From Nocardia ninae NBRC 108245 (GTDB taxonomy: Bacteria > Actinomycetota > Actinomycetes > Mycobacteriales > Mycobacteriaceae): a stretch of DNA of 64,000 bases. Below are positions 17,690 through 27,189 of the stretch, piece after piece (the stretch's first letter is position 1; each line of letters starts with the position of its first letter). The position numbers were made by a program, and so were the translations under genes. Location: contig NZ_BJXA01000010.1 in assembly GCF_007990755.1 (NCBI RefSeq), positions 101,066-165,065 of the forward strand, in the 5' to 3' direction. Under the pieces are notes generated by a model. It did no database searches and was not told the DNA's origin. It saw only the letters and a program-made list of their open reading frames with translations.

Positions 17690-18553
17690 ATGTCTGTCCG
17701 CACTCGCAAGCCGCTCGTCCCCGGCATCCAGTCACCCACCCGCGAGGTCCCGCGCACCATCGAGCGCCCGGAGTACGCGTGGAAGAAGACTGTCAACGAG
17801 GGGCGCGAGCCCTGGGTGCAGACGGCCGAGACGATCGACAAGATGCGGATCGCGAGCAAGATCGCGGCGCAGGCGCTGGAAGAGGCGGGCAAGGCCGTCG
17901 CCCCGGGCGTCACCACCGACGAACTGGACCGGATCGCGCACGAGTACATGTGCGACCACGGCGCCTACCCGTCGACCCTGGGCTACAAGGGATTTCCGAA
18001 GTCGTGCTGCACCTCGCTCAATGAGGTGATCTGCCACGGCATTCCGGACTCGACGGTGATCGAGGACGGCGACATCGTCAATATCGACGTCACCGCCTAC
18101 ATCCACGGCGTGCACGGCGACACCAACAAGACCTACCTCGCCGGTGACGTGGACGAGGACGTCCGGCTGCTGGTCGAGCGGACCGAAGAGGCCACCATGC
18201 GGGCGATCAAGGCGGTCCGGCCCGGCCGGGCGCTGAACGTCATCGGCCGCGTCATCGAGTCCTACGCCAACCGCTTCGGCTACGGCGTGGTCCGCGACTT
18301 CACCGGGCACGGCGTCGGCCCGACCTTCCACAGCGGCCTGGTGATCCTGCACTACGACCAGCCCGCCATCGAGTCGATCATCGAGCCGGGCATGACCTTC
18401 ACCATCGAGCCGATGATCAACCTGGGTGGAATCGACTACGAGATCTGGGACGACGGCTGGACCGTGGTCACCAAGGATCGCAAGTGGACCGCGCAGTTCG
18501 AGCACACCCTCGTCGTCACCGACACCGGCGCAGAAATCCTCACCCTGCCGTGA
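17690..18553 (+). CDS. map: Methionine aminopeptidase, type I with N-terminal extension
   Basis: Removes the initiator methionine from new proteins in the cytoplasm; 287 residues. Five metal ligands can be seen: Asp in VNIDVTAY, Asp in [10 protein letters not shown], His in [11 protein letters not shown], Glu in FTIEPMINL and Glu in AQFEHTLVV. The Pro-rich 40-residue N-terminal extension ([18 protein letters not shown]) is the feature of mycobacterial MapB. ATG 17690 begins the conserved N-terminus. It is followed by a dispersed palindrome and cobyric acid synthase. Confidence 0.92.
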   Translation: MSVRTRKPLVPGIQSPTREVPRTIERPEYAWKKTVNEGREPWVQTAETIDKMRIASKIAAQALEEAGKAVAPGVTTDELDRIAHEYMCDHGAYPSTLGYKGFPKSCCTSLNEVICHGIPDSTVIEDGDIVNIDVTAYIHGVHGDTNKTYLAGDVDEDVRLLVERTEEATMRAIKAVRPGRALNVIGRVIESYANRFGYGVVRDFTGHGVGPTFHSGLVILHYDQPAIESIIEPGMTFTIEPMINLGGIDYEIWDDGWTVVTKDRKWTAQFEHTLVVTDTGAEILTLP

Positions 18554-18562
18554 GGCGCCACA

Positions 18563-18637
18563 GCCGCACACTTCTTGATTTCCCGCACGAGGAATCGCAT
18601 GCGAATTCGTATGCGGCGCATCAGAAAGTGTGCGGCA
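18563..18637. repeat. Dispersed palindromic repeat, copy 2
   Basis: 75-bp palindrome with arms GCCGCACACTT..TTGATTT and AGAAAGTGTGCGGC and centre GAATCGCATGCGAATTCG. It fills the gap between the map stop and the cobyric acid synthase start and could end the map transcript. Confidence 0.85.
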
Positions 18638-18650
18638 AGTGGTTAGTGAC

Positions 18651-20207
18651 GTGAAAGGTGCCCTGCTGGTCGCGGGGACTACCTCGGACGCGGGGAAAAG
18701 CGTTGTGGTGGCGGGCATCTGCCGGATGCTGGCGCGGCGTGGCGTGCGGGTCGCGCCGTTCAAGGCGCAGAACATGTCGAACAATTCCGTGGTCACCCTC
18801 GACGGCGGCGAGATCGGGCGGGCGCAGGCGTTGCAGGCGCAGGCGTGCGGGCTCGCGCCGAGCGTGCGGTTCAACCCGGTGCTGCTGAAGCCGGGCAGCG
18901 ATCGGCGCTCGCAGTTGGTGGTGCGGGGTAAAGCGGTCGGCACGGTCGGTGCGCGGGATTACTTCCAGCACCGGCAGGAGCTGCGTGAGGTGGTCGCCGC
19001 CGAACTCGCCTCGCTGCGTGCCGAATTCGACGTGGTGATCTGTGAGGGCGCCGGATCACCCGCCGAGATCAATCTGCGGGCCACGGATCTGGCGAACATG
19101 GGACTCGCCCAGCCCGCACGGCTGCCGGTGCTGCTGGTCGGCGATATCGATCGCGGCGGCGTGCTGGCCCACCTGTTCGGCACCGTCGCCATCCTGGAAC
19201 CCGAAGACCAGCAACTGATTTCCGGTTTCGTGATCAACAAGTTCCGCGGCGACGTCGAGCTGCTGCGCCCCGGCTTGGACCGCCTTACCGAGCTGACCGG
19301 CCGCCCCACGCTTGGCGTGCTCCCGTATGCCGAGGACCTGTGGATCGACGCCGAGGACTCCCTCGGCACGGTCGCGGACGCACCGGTCGGTCGTCCGCGC
19401 CTGCCGGTCGGTACCGAGTGGCTGACCGTCGCCGCCATCCGCCTGCCGCGCATCTCCAACTCCACCGATATCGAGGCCTTGGCCTGTGAGCCAGGGGTTT
19501 CCGTGCGCTGGGCGAGCGATCCGTCCCGGCTGGCCGGGGCCGACCTCGTGGTGCTGCCCGGCAGCAAGGCCACCGTGTCGGACCTGGAGTGGTTGCGGCG
19601 CAGCGGAATCGCCGAGGCCTTGCGCGCCCGCGCGGCGGCGGGTGGCCCGATTCTGGGCATCTGTGGCGGTTATCAGATGCTGGGCAAGCGAATCGTCGAC
19701 CCGGTGGAGTCCGGCCGGGGGGAGGTCGACGGGTTGGGCTTGTTGGACCTGGCGATCGAATTCGCCGATCCGAAGGTGTTGCGCCACAGCACCGGCCATG
19801 GGGCGACCGCCGACACCGCAGGAATCCCGGTGCACGGCTATGAGATTCACCACGGGCGAGTGGCAGGCAGTGGCGATCCGGCCTGGCTGGACGTCGAGGG
19901 AAGCCCGGAAGGCAGTGTGCGCGGCGCGCTCTGGGGTACCCATCTGCACGGCCTGCTGGAATCGGACGACTTCCGCCGCGCCTGGCTGCGCTCGGTCGCC
20001 ACAGCCGCCGGACGCACCGGTTTCGTTGTCGCCGAAGACGTTTCCGTCGCCGCCGTCCGCACGGCGCAACTCGATCTACTCGCCGATCTGATCGAGCAAC
20101 ACCTCGATCTCGACCAGCTCGACCGCCTGCTCACCGACGGTGCACCCGCCGGCTTGCCGACGCTGGCGACCCAGCCGCTCCCCAGCACAGCAACCCTGGG
20201 TAGCTGA
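18651..20207 (+). CDS. cobQ: Cobyric acid synthase
   Basis: ATP- and glutamine-dependent amidation of adenosylcobyrinate a,c-diamide to cobyric acid, in late cobalamin synthesis; 518 residues. N-terminal dethiobiotin-synthetase-like domain with P-loop ([11 protein letters not shown], residues about 8-18) and AQNMSNN. C-terminal class I glutamine amidotransferase with Cys at about 336 ([12 protein letters not shown]) and His near 430 ([10 protein letters not shown]). GTG 18651 is preferred; an in-frame GTG at 18630 lies inside the palindromic repeat. Other cobalamin genes follow about 7 kb later. Confidence 0.92.
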   Translation: MKGALLVAGTTSDAGKSVVVAGICRMLARRGVRVAPFKAQNMSNNSVVTLDGGEIGRAQALQAQACGLAPSVRFNPVLLKPGSDRRSQLVVRGKAVGTVGARDYFQHRQELREVVAAELASLRAEFDVVICEGAGSPAEINLRATDLANMGLAQPARLPVLLVGDIDRGGVLAHLFGTVAILEPEDQQLISGFVINKFRGDVELLRPGLDRLTELTGRPTLGVLPYAEDLWIDAEDSLGTVADAPVGRPRLPVGTEWLTVAAIRLPRISNSTDIEALACEPGVSVRWASDPSRLAGADLVVLPGSKATVSDLEWLRRSGIAEALRARAAAGGPILGICGGYQMLGKRIVDPVESGRGEVDGLGLLDLAIEFADPKVLRHSTGHGATADTAGIPVHGYEIHHGRVAGSGDPAWLDVEGSPEGSVRGALWGTHLHGLLESDDFRRAWLRSVATAAGRTGFVVAEDVSVAAVRTAQLDLLADLIEQHLDLDQLDRLLTDGAPAGLPTLATQPLPSTATLGS

Positions 20208-20211
20208 ACTG

Positions 20212-20249
20212 TTGACGTGACGAACGTCGCCCCTTACCTTTCAGTAAGG
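20212..20249 (+). promoter_or_regulatory. Promoter with overlapping inverted repeat, toxin-antitoxin operon
   Basis: A -35 TTGACG (20212-20217) and -10 TACCTT (20235-20240) are separated by 17 bp. An inverted repeat CCTTAC-N6-GTAAGG (20232-20249) covers the -10, as expected for an operator bound by the AbrB-type antitoxin. The start codon follows 28 bases later. Confidence 0.65.
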
Positions 20250-20277
20250 AATTCGGCTCCGGGTAAGGCGCGGGTCG

Positions 20278-20598
20278 ATGGGCGCGGGAGAAGCACGGTC
20301 GGTGATCGAAGTGGCAGCAGACAAGAAGTCCACCGGTAGGGCGGGAAATGTGGTGTCCGCGACGGTGACCAGCAAGGGGCAGATCACCATCCCGATCGAC
20401 GTCAGAGTCGCCATGGGTTTGCGGGCCGGCGTCCGGGTCGCCTTCGTTCCCACCGACAACGGCACCTATGAACTGGTGCCGGAGACCCGAACCATCAAGT
20501 CGCTCAAGGGGATAGTCGGCTGGTCCGGCTCGCCCATCGGCCTCGCGCAGATGAACGAGGCGATCACCGGCAATGTCGTGGAAGGCAAGCAGAAATGA
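20278..20598 (+). CDS. AbrB/MazE-type antitoxin
   Basis: DNA-binding antitoxin of 106 residues. The swapped-hairpin AbrB domain is at about residues 27-70 (VSATVTSKGQITIPIDVRVAMGLRAGVRVAF). The C-terminal tail (TIKSLKGIVGWSGSPI) would wrap the toxin. The first 25 residues are poorly conserved in character, so a GTG start further in is possible. It overlaps the PIN toxin gene by ATGA. Confidence 0.8.
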   Translation: MGAGEARSVIEVAADKKSTGRAGNVVSATVTSKGQITIPIDVRVAMGLRAGVRVAFVPTDNGTYELVPETRTIKSLKGIVGWSGSPIGLAQMNEAITGNVVEGKQK

Positions 20599-20987
20599 TC
20601 GGTCTGGACGCCAATGTGCTGATCCGCTACCTCACCCAGGACGATCCGGAGCAGTCCGCGCGCGCCAATCAGGTGATCGACGGCCTCAGCGAGAGTCGCC
20701 CTGGATACGTGACGATGATCGTGCTCGCCGAGATCCACTGGGTGCTGCGCCGCGGCTACAAGCAGGACCCGGAGGCGGTCACCGACGTGTTGCTGGGCCT
20801 GCTCGACTCGACCGAGATCGTGGTCGAGCGCGCCGACACCGTGCGCCAGGCGCTGCGCCAGGCTGCCGAGGGCGCGGATTTCGCCGACGCGCTGATCCAG
20901 CAACTCGGCCAGGAGGCGGGCTGCGACCTCACCGTCACCTTCGACCACAACGCCGGTGAACGCGCGGGCATGCGTCTACTGGCCTGA
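20595..20987 (+). CDS. PIN-domain ribonuclease toxin (VapC-like)
   Basis: PIN nuclease of 130 residues. The Mg-binding acidic residues are in place: Asp5 (MIGLDANVLIRYL), Glu46 (IVLAEIHWVL), Asp95/Asp98 (GADFADALI) and Asp117 (VTFDHNA). It would cleave RNA when free of its antitoxin. The start overlaps the antitoxin stop, the usual arrangement. The RNA target is unknown. Confidence 0.85.
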   Translation: MIGLDANVLIRYLTQDDPEQSARANQVIDGLSESRPGYVTMIVLAEIHWVLRRGYKQDPEAVTDVLLGLLDSTEIVVERADTVRQALRQAAEGADFADALIQQLGQEAGCDLTVTFDHNAGERAGMRLLA

Positions 20988-21034
20988 CGCGAAGATAGGG
21001 CTTCGTTCAGCAGACCCGTGTAGCGTCATTCGGC

Positions 21035-21598
21035 ATGAAATCTCGGCAGATCACGGTAGGTGACGGGACCTGGACCGTGCGGGTCGACGGCCCGGAATCT
21101 CGGCACAGCGTGCTGCTGCTGCCTGATCTCGGCGACCCGGCGGACGTCTACGACCAGGTGTGTGTCCGACTGCACAATTCGGATCTGCGCACGGTGGTGC
21201 TGGAGTCGATCGATGGCCTCGATGCCGCGGGCGTCACCGCGATCCTGGACCAGATCGGCGTGCCCTGGGCCAACGTCGCCGCGCGTGGCGCGGGCGCCGA
21301 CCTGGCATGGCGGGCGTGCGCGGCCGGATTCGGCCGCTTCATCAGCCTCGTGGTGGCCGATCGCGGCCATCCGGCTGCTCCGGGCCCGGACGGGACCGTC
21401 GCCGACGCCACGGTCCGTCCGGTCGAGTTGCCGACCACGGTGCTGGTCACCAAGAACCTGCCGCGCTCGGTCGCCGACGCCTCGGGGCGGTTCGTCTACG
21501 GCGAGTTCCGCGTGGTCGACGTCGACGTCGCCAACGTGGCGACCGAGGCCGACCACGAACTGGCCACCGAGATCGTGCTACGCACCAGCACCTGGTGA
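21035..21598 (+). CDS. Alpha/beta-hydrolase-like protein without obvious nucleophile
   Basis: 187 residues. The N-terminal half follows an alpha/beta-hydrolase plan (strand TVRVDG, then SVLLLPDLGDPADVYDQV). At the nucleophile elbow it has VAARGAGADLAW, so the GxSxG serine is missing, and no clear catalytic His is seen near the end. Probably a non-catalytic or divergent member. The 3' end overlaps the convergent hydrolase gene by 21 bp. Confidence 0.55.
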   Translation: MKSRQITVGDGTWTVRVDGPESRHSVLLLPDLGDPADVYDQVCVRLHNSDLRTVVLESIDGLDAAGVTAILDQIGVPWANVAARGAGADLAWRACAAGFGRFISLVVADRGHPAAPGPDGTVADATVRPVELPTTVLVTKNLPRSVADASGRFVYGEFRVVDVDVANVATEADHELATEIVLRTSTW

Positions 21599-22654
21599 GC
21601 CGTTGCCGGACTTGGCTTGATACACGGCCAACCACTCCAGCCAGCTGTCGAGCTCGGCGAAGGCGTGGGCCAGCGGTTCGGCCGCGGACAGGAACACATC
21701 GTGCTTGGCGCCGTCGATCGGCACGATGTTGGTGCGGTCGCCGAGGCACCCCGACCAACGCTGAATCTGCTTGACGTCCAACACCGCATCGGCCACGTCG
21801 ACGGCGGGACCGTACCGGCGGGCGAACTTCGTCATCCGGGAACGCAGGATCAGCGACGGCACCCCGATGTCGAGCCCGGCGTGCAGTTGCGCGTGGCCGT
21901 TGCGGATGGCGCGCAGCCAACCGAACCGAACGGGGAAGCCGTGCAACGGTTTCCAGTCCAGGTTGTAATCCCATTCGCCGGCGACGCTGTGGTGCAGGCT
22001 GTCACCGTAGGTGCTGATCTTGCTGCCCGGCAGTTCGATCATCTTCCGAAAACGGCCGAGCGCCTTGATGATCGGCGTCCCGACGGTCCGGTAGTACGAC
22101 GGTCCCTGCAGATCGAACCAAGGGCTGTTGAGCACCAGACCAGACACCCCGGCCGCGGCCGTCCCCGTGGTCCGATTGAGCCGATCCAGCCACAGCGGCA
22201 AGATCAGGCCACCGGTCGAGTGCGCGTTCAGGACGACCGGCGCGCCGGTCTCCTCCCGCACGATTCGCAATGCCTCGTTCAACTCGTCGTCATACAGTGC
22301 GAGATCGGTCACATAATGCGGCGTCTGCCCGTCGCGCAGTGATCGGCCGCACTTGCGTAGGTCCAGCGCGTAGAAGTGGTATCCGAGCGTCGCGAAATGT
22401 TCCGCGAGATGCTCTTGAAAGAAGTAGTCGGTAAAGCCGTGCACATACAGCACGGCCCCGGCGGTGAGTTCGACATCGTCGCCGGGCAGATAGCGGACGA
22501 GCGTGGCCACGGCCTCGCCTTCGCCATCGGGATCAGGCCCGAAAGAAAGCGTGCGCTGCTGGTACTTCTCACCTAGGACATCGGCTTTCCACTCCGCCCC
22601 GTGGTGGGTGTCGGTTTTCGTAGCGGCAAGTGAAGTTTCCTTTGTCACATACAC
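21578..22654 (-). CDS. Alpha/beta hydrolase (monoacylglycerol lipase-like)
   Basis: Serine hydrolase of 358 residues: oxyanion strand AVLYVHGFTDYFFQEHLAEHF, nucleophile in LNAHSTGGLILPLWL, and a likely catalytic His in IDGAKHDVFLSAAEPL near the C-terminus. It belongs to the lysophospholipase group, with no signal peptide. Substrate unknown. It is divergent from mqo, with an 8-bp inverted repeat in the shared region. Confidence 0.75.
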   Translation of the reverse strand: MYVTKETSLAATKTDTHHGAEWKADVLGEKYQQRTLSFGPDPDGEGEAVATLVRYLPGDDVELTAGAVLYVHGFTDYFFQEHLAEHFATLGYHFYALDLRKCGRSLRDGQTPHYVTDLALYDDELNEALRIVREETGAPVVLNAHSTGGLILPLWLDRLNRTTGTAAAGVSGLVLNSPWFDLQGPSYYRTVGTPIIKALGRFRKMIELPGSKISTYGDSLHHSVAGEWDYNLDWKPLHGFPVRFGWLRAIRNGHAQLHAGLDIGVPSLILRSRMTKFARRYGPAVDVADAVLDVKQIQRWSGCLGDRTNIVPIDGAKHDVFLSAAEPLAHAFAELDSWLEWLAVYQAKSGNGSPGAGA

Positions 22655-22715
22655 AATCTAAGTCACATTCCGCGGTTTCGGCGCAGAGGATCGACGTGGT
22701 GAGGTGCACAATTGA

Positions 22716-22743
22716 AGCTAGGTGAACGGCGGGTAACCTAGCT
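22716..22743. promoter_or_regulatory. Inverted repeat upstream of mqo
   Basis: AGCTAGGT-N12-ACCTAGCT, perfect 8-bp arms, in the region shared by the hydrolase gene and mqo. A possible operator or transcript hairpin; no regulator is identified. Confidence 0.4.
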
Positions 22744-22847
22744 CCCGCCATGGTTCACGGACCAGAGGCAAGAACCGCAAGCACCGTGCCCAGGCAGGTC
22801 CACCCGCCCGGTGGGCCCGCGAGAAGGACAAGGAAGTCGATCTAGCC

Positions 22848-24377
22848 GTGCCGAACGCTGCCATGACTGAAAAGACCGATGTTGTACTCATCGGCGCCGG
22901 CATCATGAGTGCCACCCTCGGTGCGCTGCTGCGCCAACTGCAGCCCGACTGGTCGATCTCCCTGTTCGAGCGGCTCGACGCCGCGGCGGCGGAGAGCAGC
23001 GACCCGTGGAACAACGCGGGCACCGGCCACTCGGCCCTGTGCGAACTGAACTACAGCCCGCAGAACGCCGACGGCTCGGTGGACATCACCAAGGCCATCG
23101 ACATCAACGAGCGGTTCCAGGTGTCGCGCCAGTTCTGGTCCTACGCCGTGGAGAACAACATCCTCGGTGACCCGTCCCGGTTCATCAACCCGATCCCGCA
23201 CGTGAGCTTCGTGCACGGCGCGGACAACGTCGACTACCTGCGCAAGCGCTACGAGGCGCTGTCGCGGCATCCGTTGTTCGAGGGCATGGAGTACATCGAC
23301 AGCCCGGACGAATTCGCGCGCAGGCTGCCGCTGATGGCGCGCGGCCGCGACTTCTCCGACCCGGTCGCGCTGAACTGGACCGACGGCGGCACCGACATCG
23401 ACTTCGGCGCGCTCACCCAGGAACTGCTCGCCTACCTCGGCGCCAGCGGTGCCGACCTGGCCTTCGGCCACGAGGTGCGCGACCTGTCCAAGCAGTCCGA
23501 CGGCTCTTGGCTGGTCAAGGTGCGCAACCTGCGCACCCGCGAAACCCGCACGCTCATCAGCAAATTCGTCTTCGTCGGCGCGGGCGGCGGCGCGCTGCCG
23601 CTGCTGCAGAAGTCCGGCATCAAAGAGATCGACGGCTTCGGCGGCTTCCCGGTCAGCGGGCAGTTCTTCCGCTGCACCAACCCCGAGCTCATCCAGCAGC
23701 ACGAGGCCAAGGTGTACGGCAAGGCCGCCGTCGGCGCGCCGCCGATGTCGGTGCCGCACTTGGACACTCGCGTCATCAAGGGCACGCCGGGCCTGCTGTT
23801 CGGCCCCTACGCGGGCTGGACGCCGAAGTTCCTCAAGGACGGCAAGCTCACCGACCTGTTCAAGTCGGTGAAGCCGAACAACCTGTTCTCGCTGCTCGGC
23901 GTCGGCGTCACCGAACTCGGCCTGACCAAGTACCTGGTCAGCGAGCTGCTCAAGTCGCAGGCGGGCAAGGTCGACACGCTCTCGGAGTTCATCCCGCGCG
24001 CCGACGGCCGGGACTGGGAGCTGATCACCGCCGGCCAGCGCGTGCAGGTGATCCGGCGCAAGGGCGCGGGCGGCGTGCTCGAGTTCGGCACCGCCGTGGT
24101 CGCCGCGGCCGACGGCACCATCGCCGGCCTGCTCGGCGCCTCCCCGGGTGCCTCGACGGGCGTCACCGCGATGCTCGACGTCATGCAGCGCTGCTTCCCC
24201 ACCGAGTACGCGCAGTGGACGCCGAAACTCAAGGAGATGATTCCCTCACTGGGCGTCAAGCTGTCCGAGGATCAGGCGTTGTTCCACGAAGTATGGGACT
24301 GGACCTCCAAGACGCTGAACCTGACGGGTGGCACAGATAACACGCCGAGGCATGCGGGGGTCGCGGCGAGCCGCTAG
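22848..24377 (+). CDS. mqo: Malate:quinone oxidoreductase
   Basis: Membrane-associated FAD enzyme that oxidises malate to oxaloacetate and passes electrons to quinone; 509 residues, the family length. FAD motif [20 protein letters not shown] at the N-terminus, [22 protein letters not shown], and C-terminal [16 protein letters not shown] 22848 has AAGGAAG twelve bases upstream; ATG 22863 is the alternative. The following GNAT gene is 18 bases away, as in mycobacteria. Confidence 0.93.
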   Translation: MPNAAMTEKTDVVLIGAGIMSATLGALLRQLQPDWSISLFERLDAAAAESSDPWNNAGTGHSALCELNYSPQNADGSVDITKAIDINERFQVSRQFWSYAVENNILGDPSRFINPIPHVSFVHGADNVDYLRKRYEALSRHPLFEGMEYIDSPDEFARRLPLMARGRDFSDPVALNWTDGGTDIDFGALTQELLAYLGASGADLAFGHEVRDLSKQSDGSWLVKVRNLRTRETRTLISKFVFVGAGGGALPLLQKSGIKEIDGFGGFPVSGQFFRCTNPELIQQHEAKVYGKAAVGAPPMSVPHLDTRVIKGTPGLLFGPYAGWTPKFLKDGKLTDLFKSVKPNNLFSLLGVGVTELGLTKYLVSELLKSQAGKVDTLSEFIPRADGRDWELITAGQRVQVIRRKGAGGVLEFGTAVVAAADGTIAGLLGASPGASTGVTAMLDVMQRCFPTEYAQWTPKLKEMIPSLGVKLSEDQALFHEVWDWTSKTLNLTGGTDNTPRHAGVAASR

Positions 24378-24395
24378 GTGTGATAGCAACAGGCG

Positions 24396-24845
24396 ATGAT
24401 GTCAACGGTTGTTCTCAAACGGTCATGGGCGTTGGATCTCGACACCGCCACCCTCTATCAGCTGTTGAAACTTCGCGTCGAAGTCTTTGTCGTCGAGCAG
24501 AAGTGCGCGTACCCCGAGTTGGACGGGCTGGACCTGCTGCCGGAGACCCGGCACTTCTGGCTCGATGACGAGGGCGAGGTGATCGCCACCCTGCGGCTGC
24601 TCGAGGAGCACCACGACGGCGTGAAGTCCTTCCGCATCGGACGTCTGTGCACTGTCGTCCCGGCCCGCGGCCACGGCTACACCACGCGCCTGCTGCAGGC
24701 CGCGCTCGCCGAGGTCGGCGAGGCGACCGTGCGGCTGAACGCGCAGTCCTACCTCGTCGACATGTACGCCAAGCACGGGTTCAAGCCCGACGGCGAGGAA
24801 TTCGACGAGGACGGGGTCCTGCACATTCCGATGCGCAAGGGGTGA
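24396..24845 (+). CDS. GNAT acetyltransferase (ElaA-like)
   Basis: Acetyl-CoA-dependent N-acetyltransferase of 149 residues with the ElaA pattern: LYQLLKLRVEVFVVEQKCAYPELDG at the N-terminus, cofactor-binding RIGRLCTVVPARGHGYTTRLLQAAL and YAKHGFKPDGEEFDEDGVLHIPM at the C-terminus. Acceptor unknown. It sits between mqo and the chelatase-like gene, as I recall for Rv2851c. Confidence 0.85.
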   Translation: MMSTVVLKRSWALDLDTATLYQLLKLRVEVFVVEQKCAYPELDGLDLLPETRHFWLDDEGEVIATLRLLEEHHDGVKSFRIGRLCTVVPARGHGYTTRLLQAALAEVGEATVRLNAQSYLVDMYAKHGFKPDGEEFDEDGVLHIPMRKG

Positions 24846-24865
24846 CCGTCCCGCTTGCCTGCCTT

Positions 24866-24896
24866 CCGCCCTCGTCGCCCACCGCGACGAGGGCGG
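24866..24896 (+). terminator. Hairpin after the GNAT gene
   Basis: Perfect 12-bp stem (CCGCCCTCGTCG / CGACGAGGGCGG) with a 7-nt loop, 20 bases after the stop. There is no T-tract, as is common for actinobacterial terminators. Confidence 0.65.
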
Positions 24897-24905
24897 TCCG
24901 GTATG

Positions 24906-24960
24906 CCCTAGGCCCTGTGTCGAAGTCCCATCCGGCCGGACTTCGACACAGGGCCTAGGG
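24906..24960. repeat. Perfect 23-bp inverted repeat
   Basis: Arms 24906-24928 and 24938-24960 are perfectly complementary over 23 bp (beginning CCCTAGGCCCTGTGTC) with a 9-nt loop, CATCCGGCC. It lies just after the first hairpin and 40 bases before the chelatase-like start. It may be a second terminator, an attenuator or a recombination relic. Confidence 0.85.
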
Positions 24961-25000
24961 CCGCGTCGGCGGGTGCGTGTCGCGCGCATAGAGTTGGGGC

Positions 25001-27157
25001 GTGTCCTTGTCCCATGCCGAAACTGTGTCCCCTCACTCGTTGACCGGATCGCGGACGCGTCCGGCCGCCGACGGTGAGGCGGGTTTTCCGTTCTCCGCCG
25101 TGGTCGGGCAGGAGCAGCTGCAACTGGCGCTGATCCTGTGCGCGGTGCACCCCGGCATCGGCGGTGTGCTAGTACGCGGCGAGAAGGGCACCGCGAAGTC
25201 GACCGTGGTGCGCGCGCTGGCACAGCTGCTGCCGCCCGTGGTGGACGAGACCGGTGCGCGGCCCGCGCGGCTGGTGGAGCTGCCCGTCGGCGCCACCGAG
25301 GACCGCGTGGTCGGCTCGCTGGACCTGGAGCGGGTGCTGCGCGACGGGGAGCAGGCGTTCCGGCCCGGACTGCTGGCCGCCGCCCACCACGGCGTGCTCT
25401 ACGTCGACGAGGTCAACCTGCTGCACGACCATCTGGTCGACGTCCTGCTCGACGCCGCGGCGATGGGCCGGGTGCACATCGAACGCGACGGCGTCTCGCA
25501 TTCGCATCCGGCGCGGTTCGTGCTCGTCGGCACCATGAATCCGGAAGAGGGCGAGCTGCGCCCGCAGCTGCTCGACCGGTTCGGGCTCACCGTCGACGTG
25601 GCGGCCTCGCGGAACGTGGACGTGCGGATGGCGGTGGTGCGGCGGCGACTGGACTACGAGGCCGATCCGGCCGGGTTCGCCGAGAGCTACGCCGCCGCCG
25701 ACCGGGCGGTGGCCGAGCGCATCCTCGGCGCGCGGGACCGGGTCGCCCAGGTGCGGCTCGACGATGGGGAGCTGCGTCGAATTGCCGCGCTGTGCGCCGC
25801 ATTCGACGTCGACGGCATGCGGGCCGACCTGGTGGTCGCGCGGACCGCGACGGCGCACGCCGCGTGGCGTGGTGCGGAGGCGGTCACCGAGGACGATGTG
25901 CGGATCGCGGCGGAACTCGCACTGCCGCATCGGCGTCGGCGCGATCCGTTCGATGAGCCGGGCATCAGCGAGGATCAGCTCGACGACGCGATGCGGGATG
26001 CCGCTGCGGAAGTGGATCGCTCGGCCCGGTCCGACGGGGACGCAGCGGAATTCGATGAGAGTCAGGCACCCGAGGACGCGAACGATGCGGACCCGTCGAA
26101 CCAACGGCAGGCGGAGGACTCGGACTCGAACCAGTCGGCAGCGAACGACCGAGCGGACGACGAGCATAACCAGCGCGGCGACGATCCCCAGTCGCGGAAA
26201 GACGACGAGCCGAACCCCGGAGATCCTCAGTCGCGGACGGACGAACCGACTCCGAGCAGTGACGATCCCGACGACGATCCCGACGGCCCCGGTGGTGGGC
26301 AGCGGCCCGGCACCCGTGAAGGCCGCAGTGGCGCACCGGTTTCCGCCGCCGCGACACCGCCGCGTTGGGAAGTACCGGGCATCGGTGAAGGCGCTCCCGG
26401 CCGTCGCTCCAGGGCCGAGTCCCGCCATGGTCGCGTCGTACGGCCCAGCAGCGATACCGGCACCGGCCTGCATCTGCTCGGCACCATCTTCGCCGCCGCG
26501 CCGCATCAGCGGTCCCGTGGCCGCGGCGACGGTCCGCTGAAGCTGGCCGCCGAGGACCTCCGAGGCGCGTATCGCGAAGGGCGCGAAGGCAATCTGGTCG
26601 TGTTCGTGGTCGACGCGTCCGGTTCGATGGCGGCCAGGGATCGGCTCTCCGCCGTCACCGGCGCCGTTGTCGCTCTGCTGCGCGACGCCTACCAGCGCCG
26701 GGACAAGGTCGCCGTCATCACCGTGCGCGGGCAGGATGCCGAACTGGTACTGCCGCCGACGTCTTCGGTCGATATCGCGGTGCGCCGCCTGTCCGGGATG
26801 CGCACCGGCGGCAAGACTCCGCTCGCCGCAGGTCTGTTGAAGGCGCGCGAGATCGTGCGGCGGGAACGCGTCCGTGACCCGCGTCGGCGCCCGATGCTGG
26901 TGCTGCTCACCGACGGTCGCGCCACCGGTGGCGTCGATCCGGTGCCGCGCGCTCGCGCCGCCGCCGCGCTGTTGGCGAACGACGCGGTCACCTCCATCGT
27001 GGTCGACTGCGAGCGCGGCATGATCCGGCTCGGCCTGGCCGCCGAGCTGGCTCGGGAACTGCGTGGCGGATATCTGAGACTGGCTGAGCTGACCGGTGAT
27101 TCGGTCGCCGATGTGGTGCGTGCGGGGTCCGGACGCCCGGGTGCCCGCGCCGCTTGA
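25001..27157 (+). CDS. Mg-chelatase-like AAA ATPase/VWA protein (ChlI-ChlD fusion)
   Basis: 718 residues. AAA domain with Walker [10 protein letters not shown] (about 60-68), Walker [11 protein letters not shown] and [20 protein letters not shown]. Then an acidic, low-complexity linker (about 325-485) rich in Asp, Pro, Ser and Gln. A VWA domain follows with MIDAS motif [11 protein letters not shown] (about 536) and [10 protein letters not shown]. Such fusions resemble the ChlI and ChlD subunits of magnesium or cobalt chelatase. Next to cobO and cobB it may help cobalt insertion, but no large catalytic chelatase subunit is in the window. GTG 25001 start. Confidence 0.85.
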   Translation: MSLSHAETVSPHSLTGSRTRPAADGEAGFPFSAVVGQEQLQLALILCAVHPGIGGVLVRGEKGTAKSTVVRALAQLLPPVVDETGARPARLVELPVGATEDRVVGSLDLERVLRDGEQAFRPGLLAAAHHGVLYVDEVNLLHDHLVDVLLDAAAMGRVHIERDGVSHSHPARFVLVGTMNPEEGELRPQLLDRFGLTVDVAASRNVDVRMAVVRRRLDYEADPAGFAESYAAADRAVAERILGARDRVAQVRLDDGELRRIAALCAAFDVDGMRADLVVARTATAHAAWRGAEAVTEDDVRIAAELALPHRRRRDPFDEPGISEDQLDDAMRDAAAEVDRSARSDGDAAEFDESQAPEDANDADPSNQRQAEDSDSNQSAANDRADDEHNQRGDDPQSRKDDEPNPGDPQSRTDEPTPSSDDPDDDPDGPGGGQRPGTREGRSGAPVSAAATPPRWEVPGIGEGAPGRRSRAESRHGRVVRPSSDTGTGLHLLGTIFAAAPHQRSRGRGDGPLKLAAEDLRGAYREGREGNLVVFVVDASGSMAARDRLSAVTGAVVALLRDAYQRRDKVAVITVRGQDAELVLPPTSSVDIAVRRLSGMRTGGKTPLAAGLLKAREIVRRERVRDPRRRPMLVLLTDGRATGGVDPVPRARAAAALLANDAVTSIVVDCERGMIRLGLAAELARELRGGYLRLAELTGDSVADVVRAGSGRPGARAA

Positions 27158-27189
27158 GCCGCAGGGGATCGAACTAGCAAGGAGAGTGC

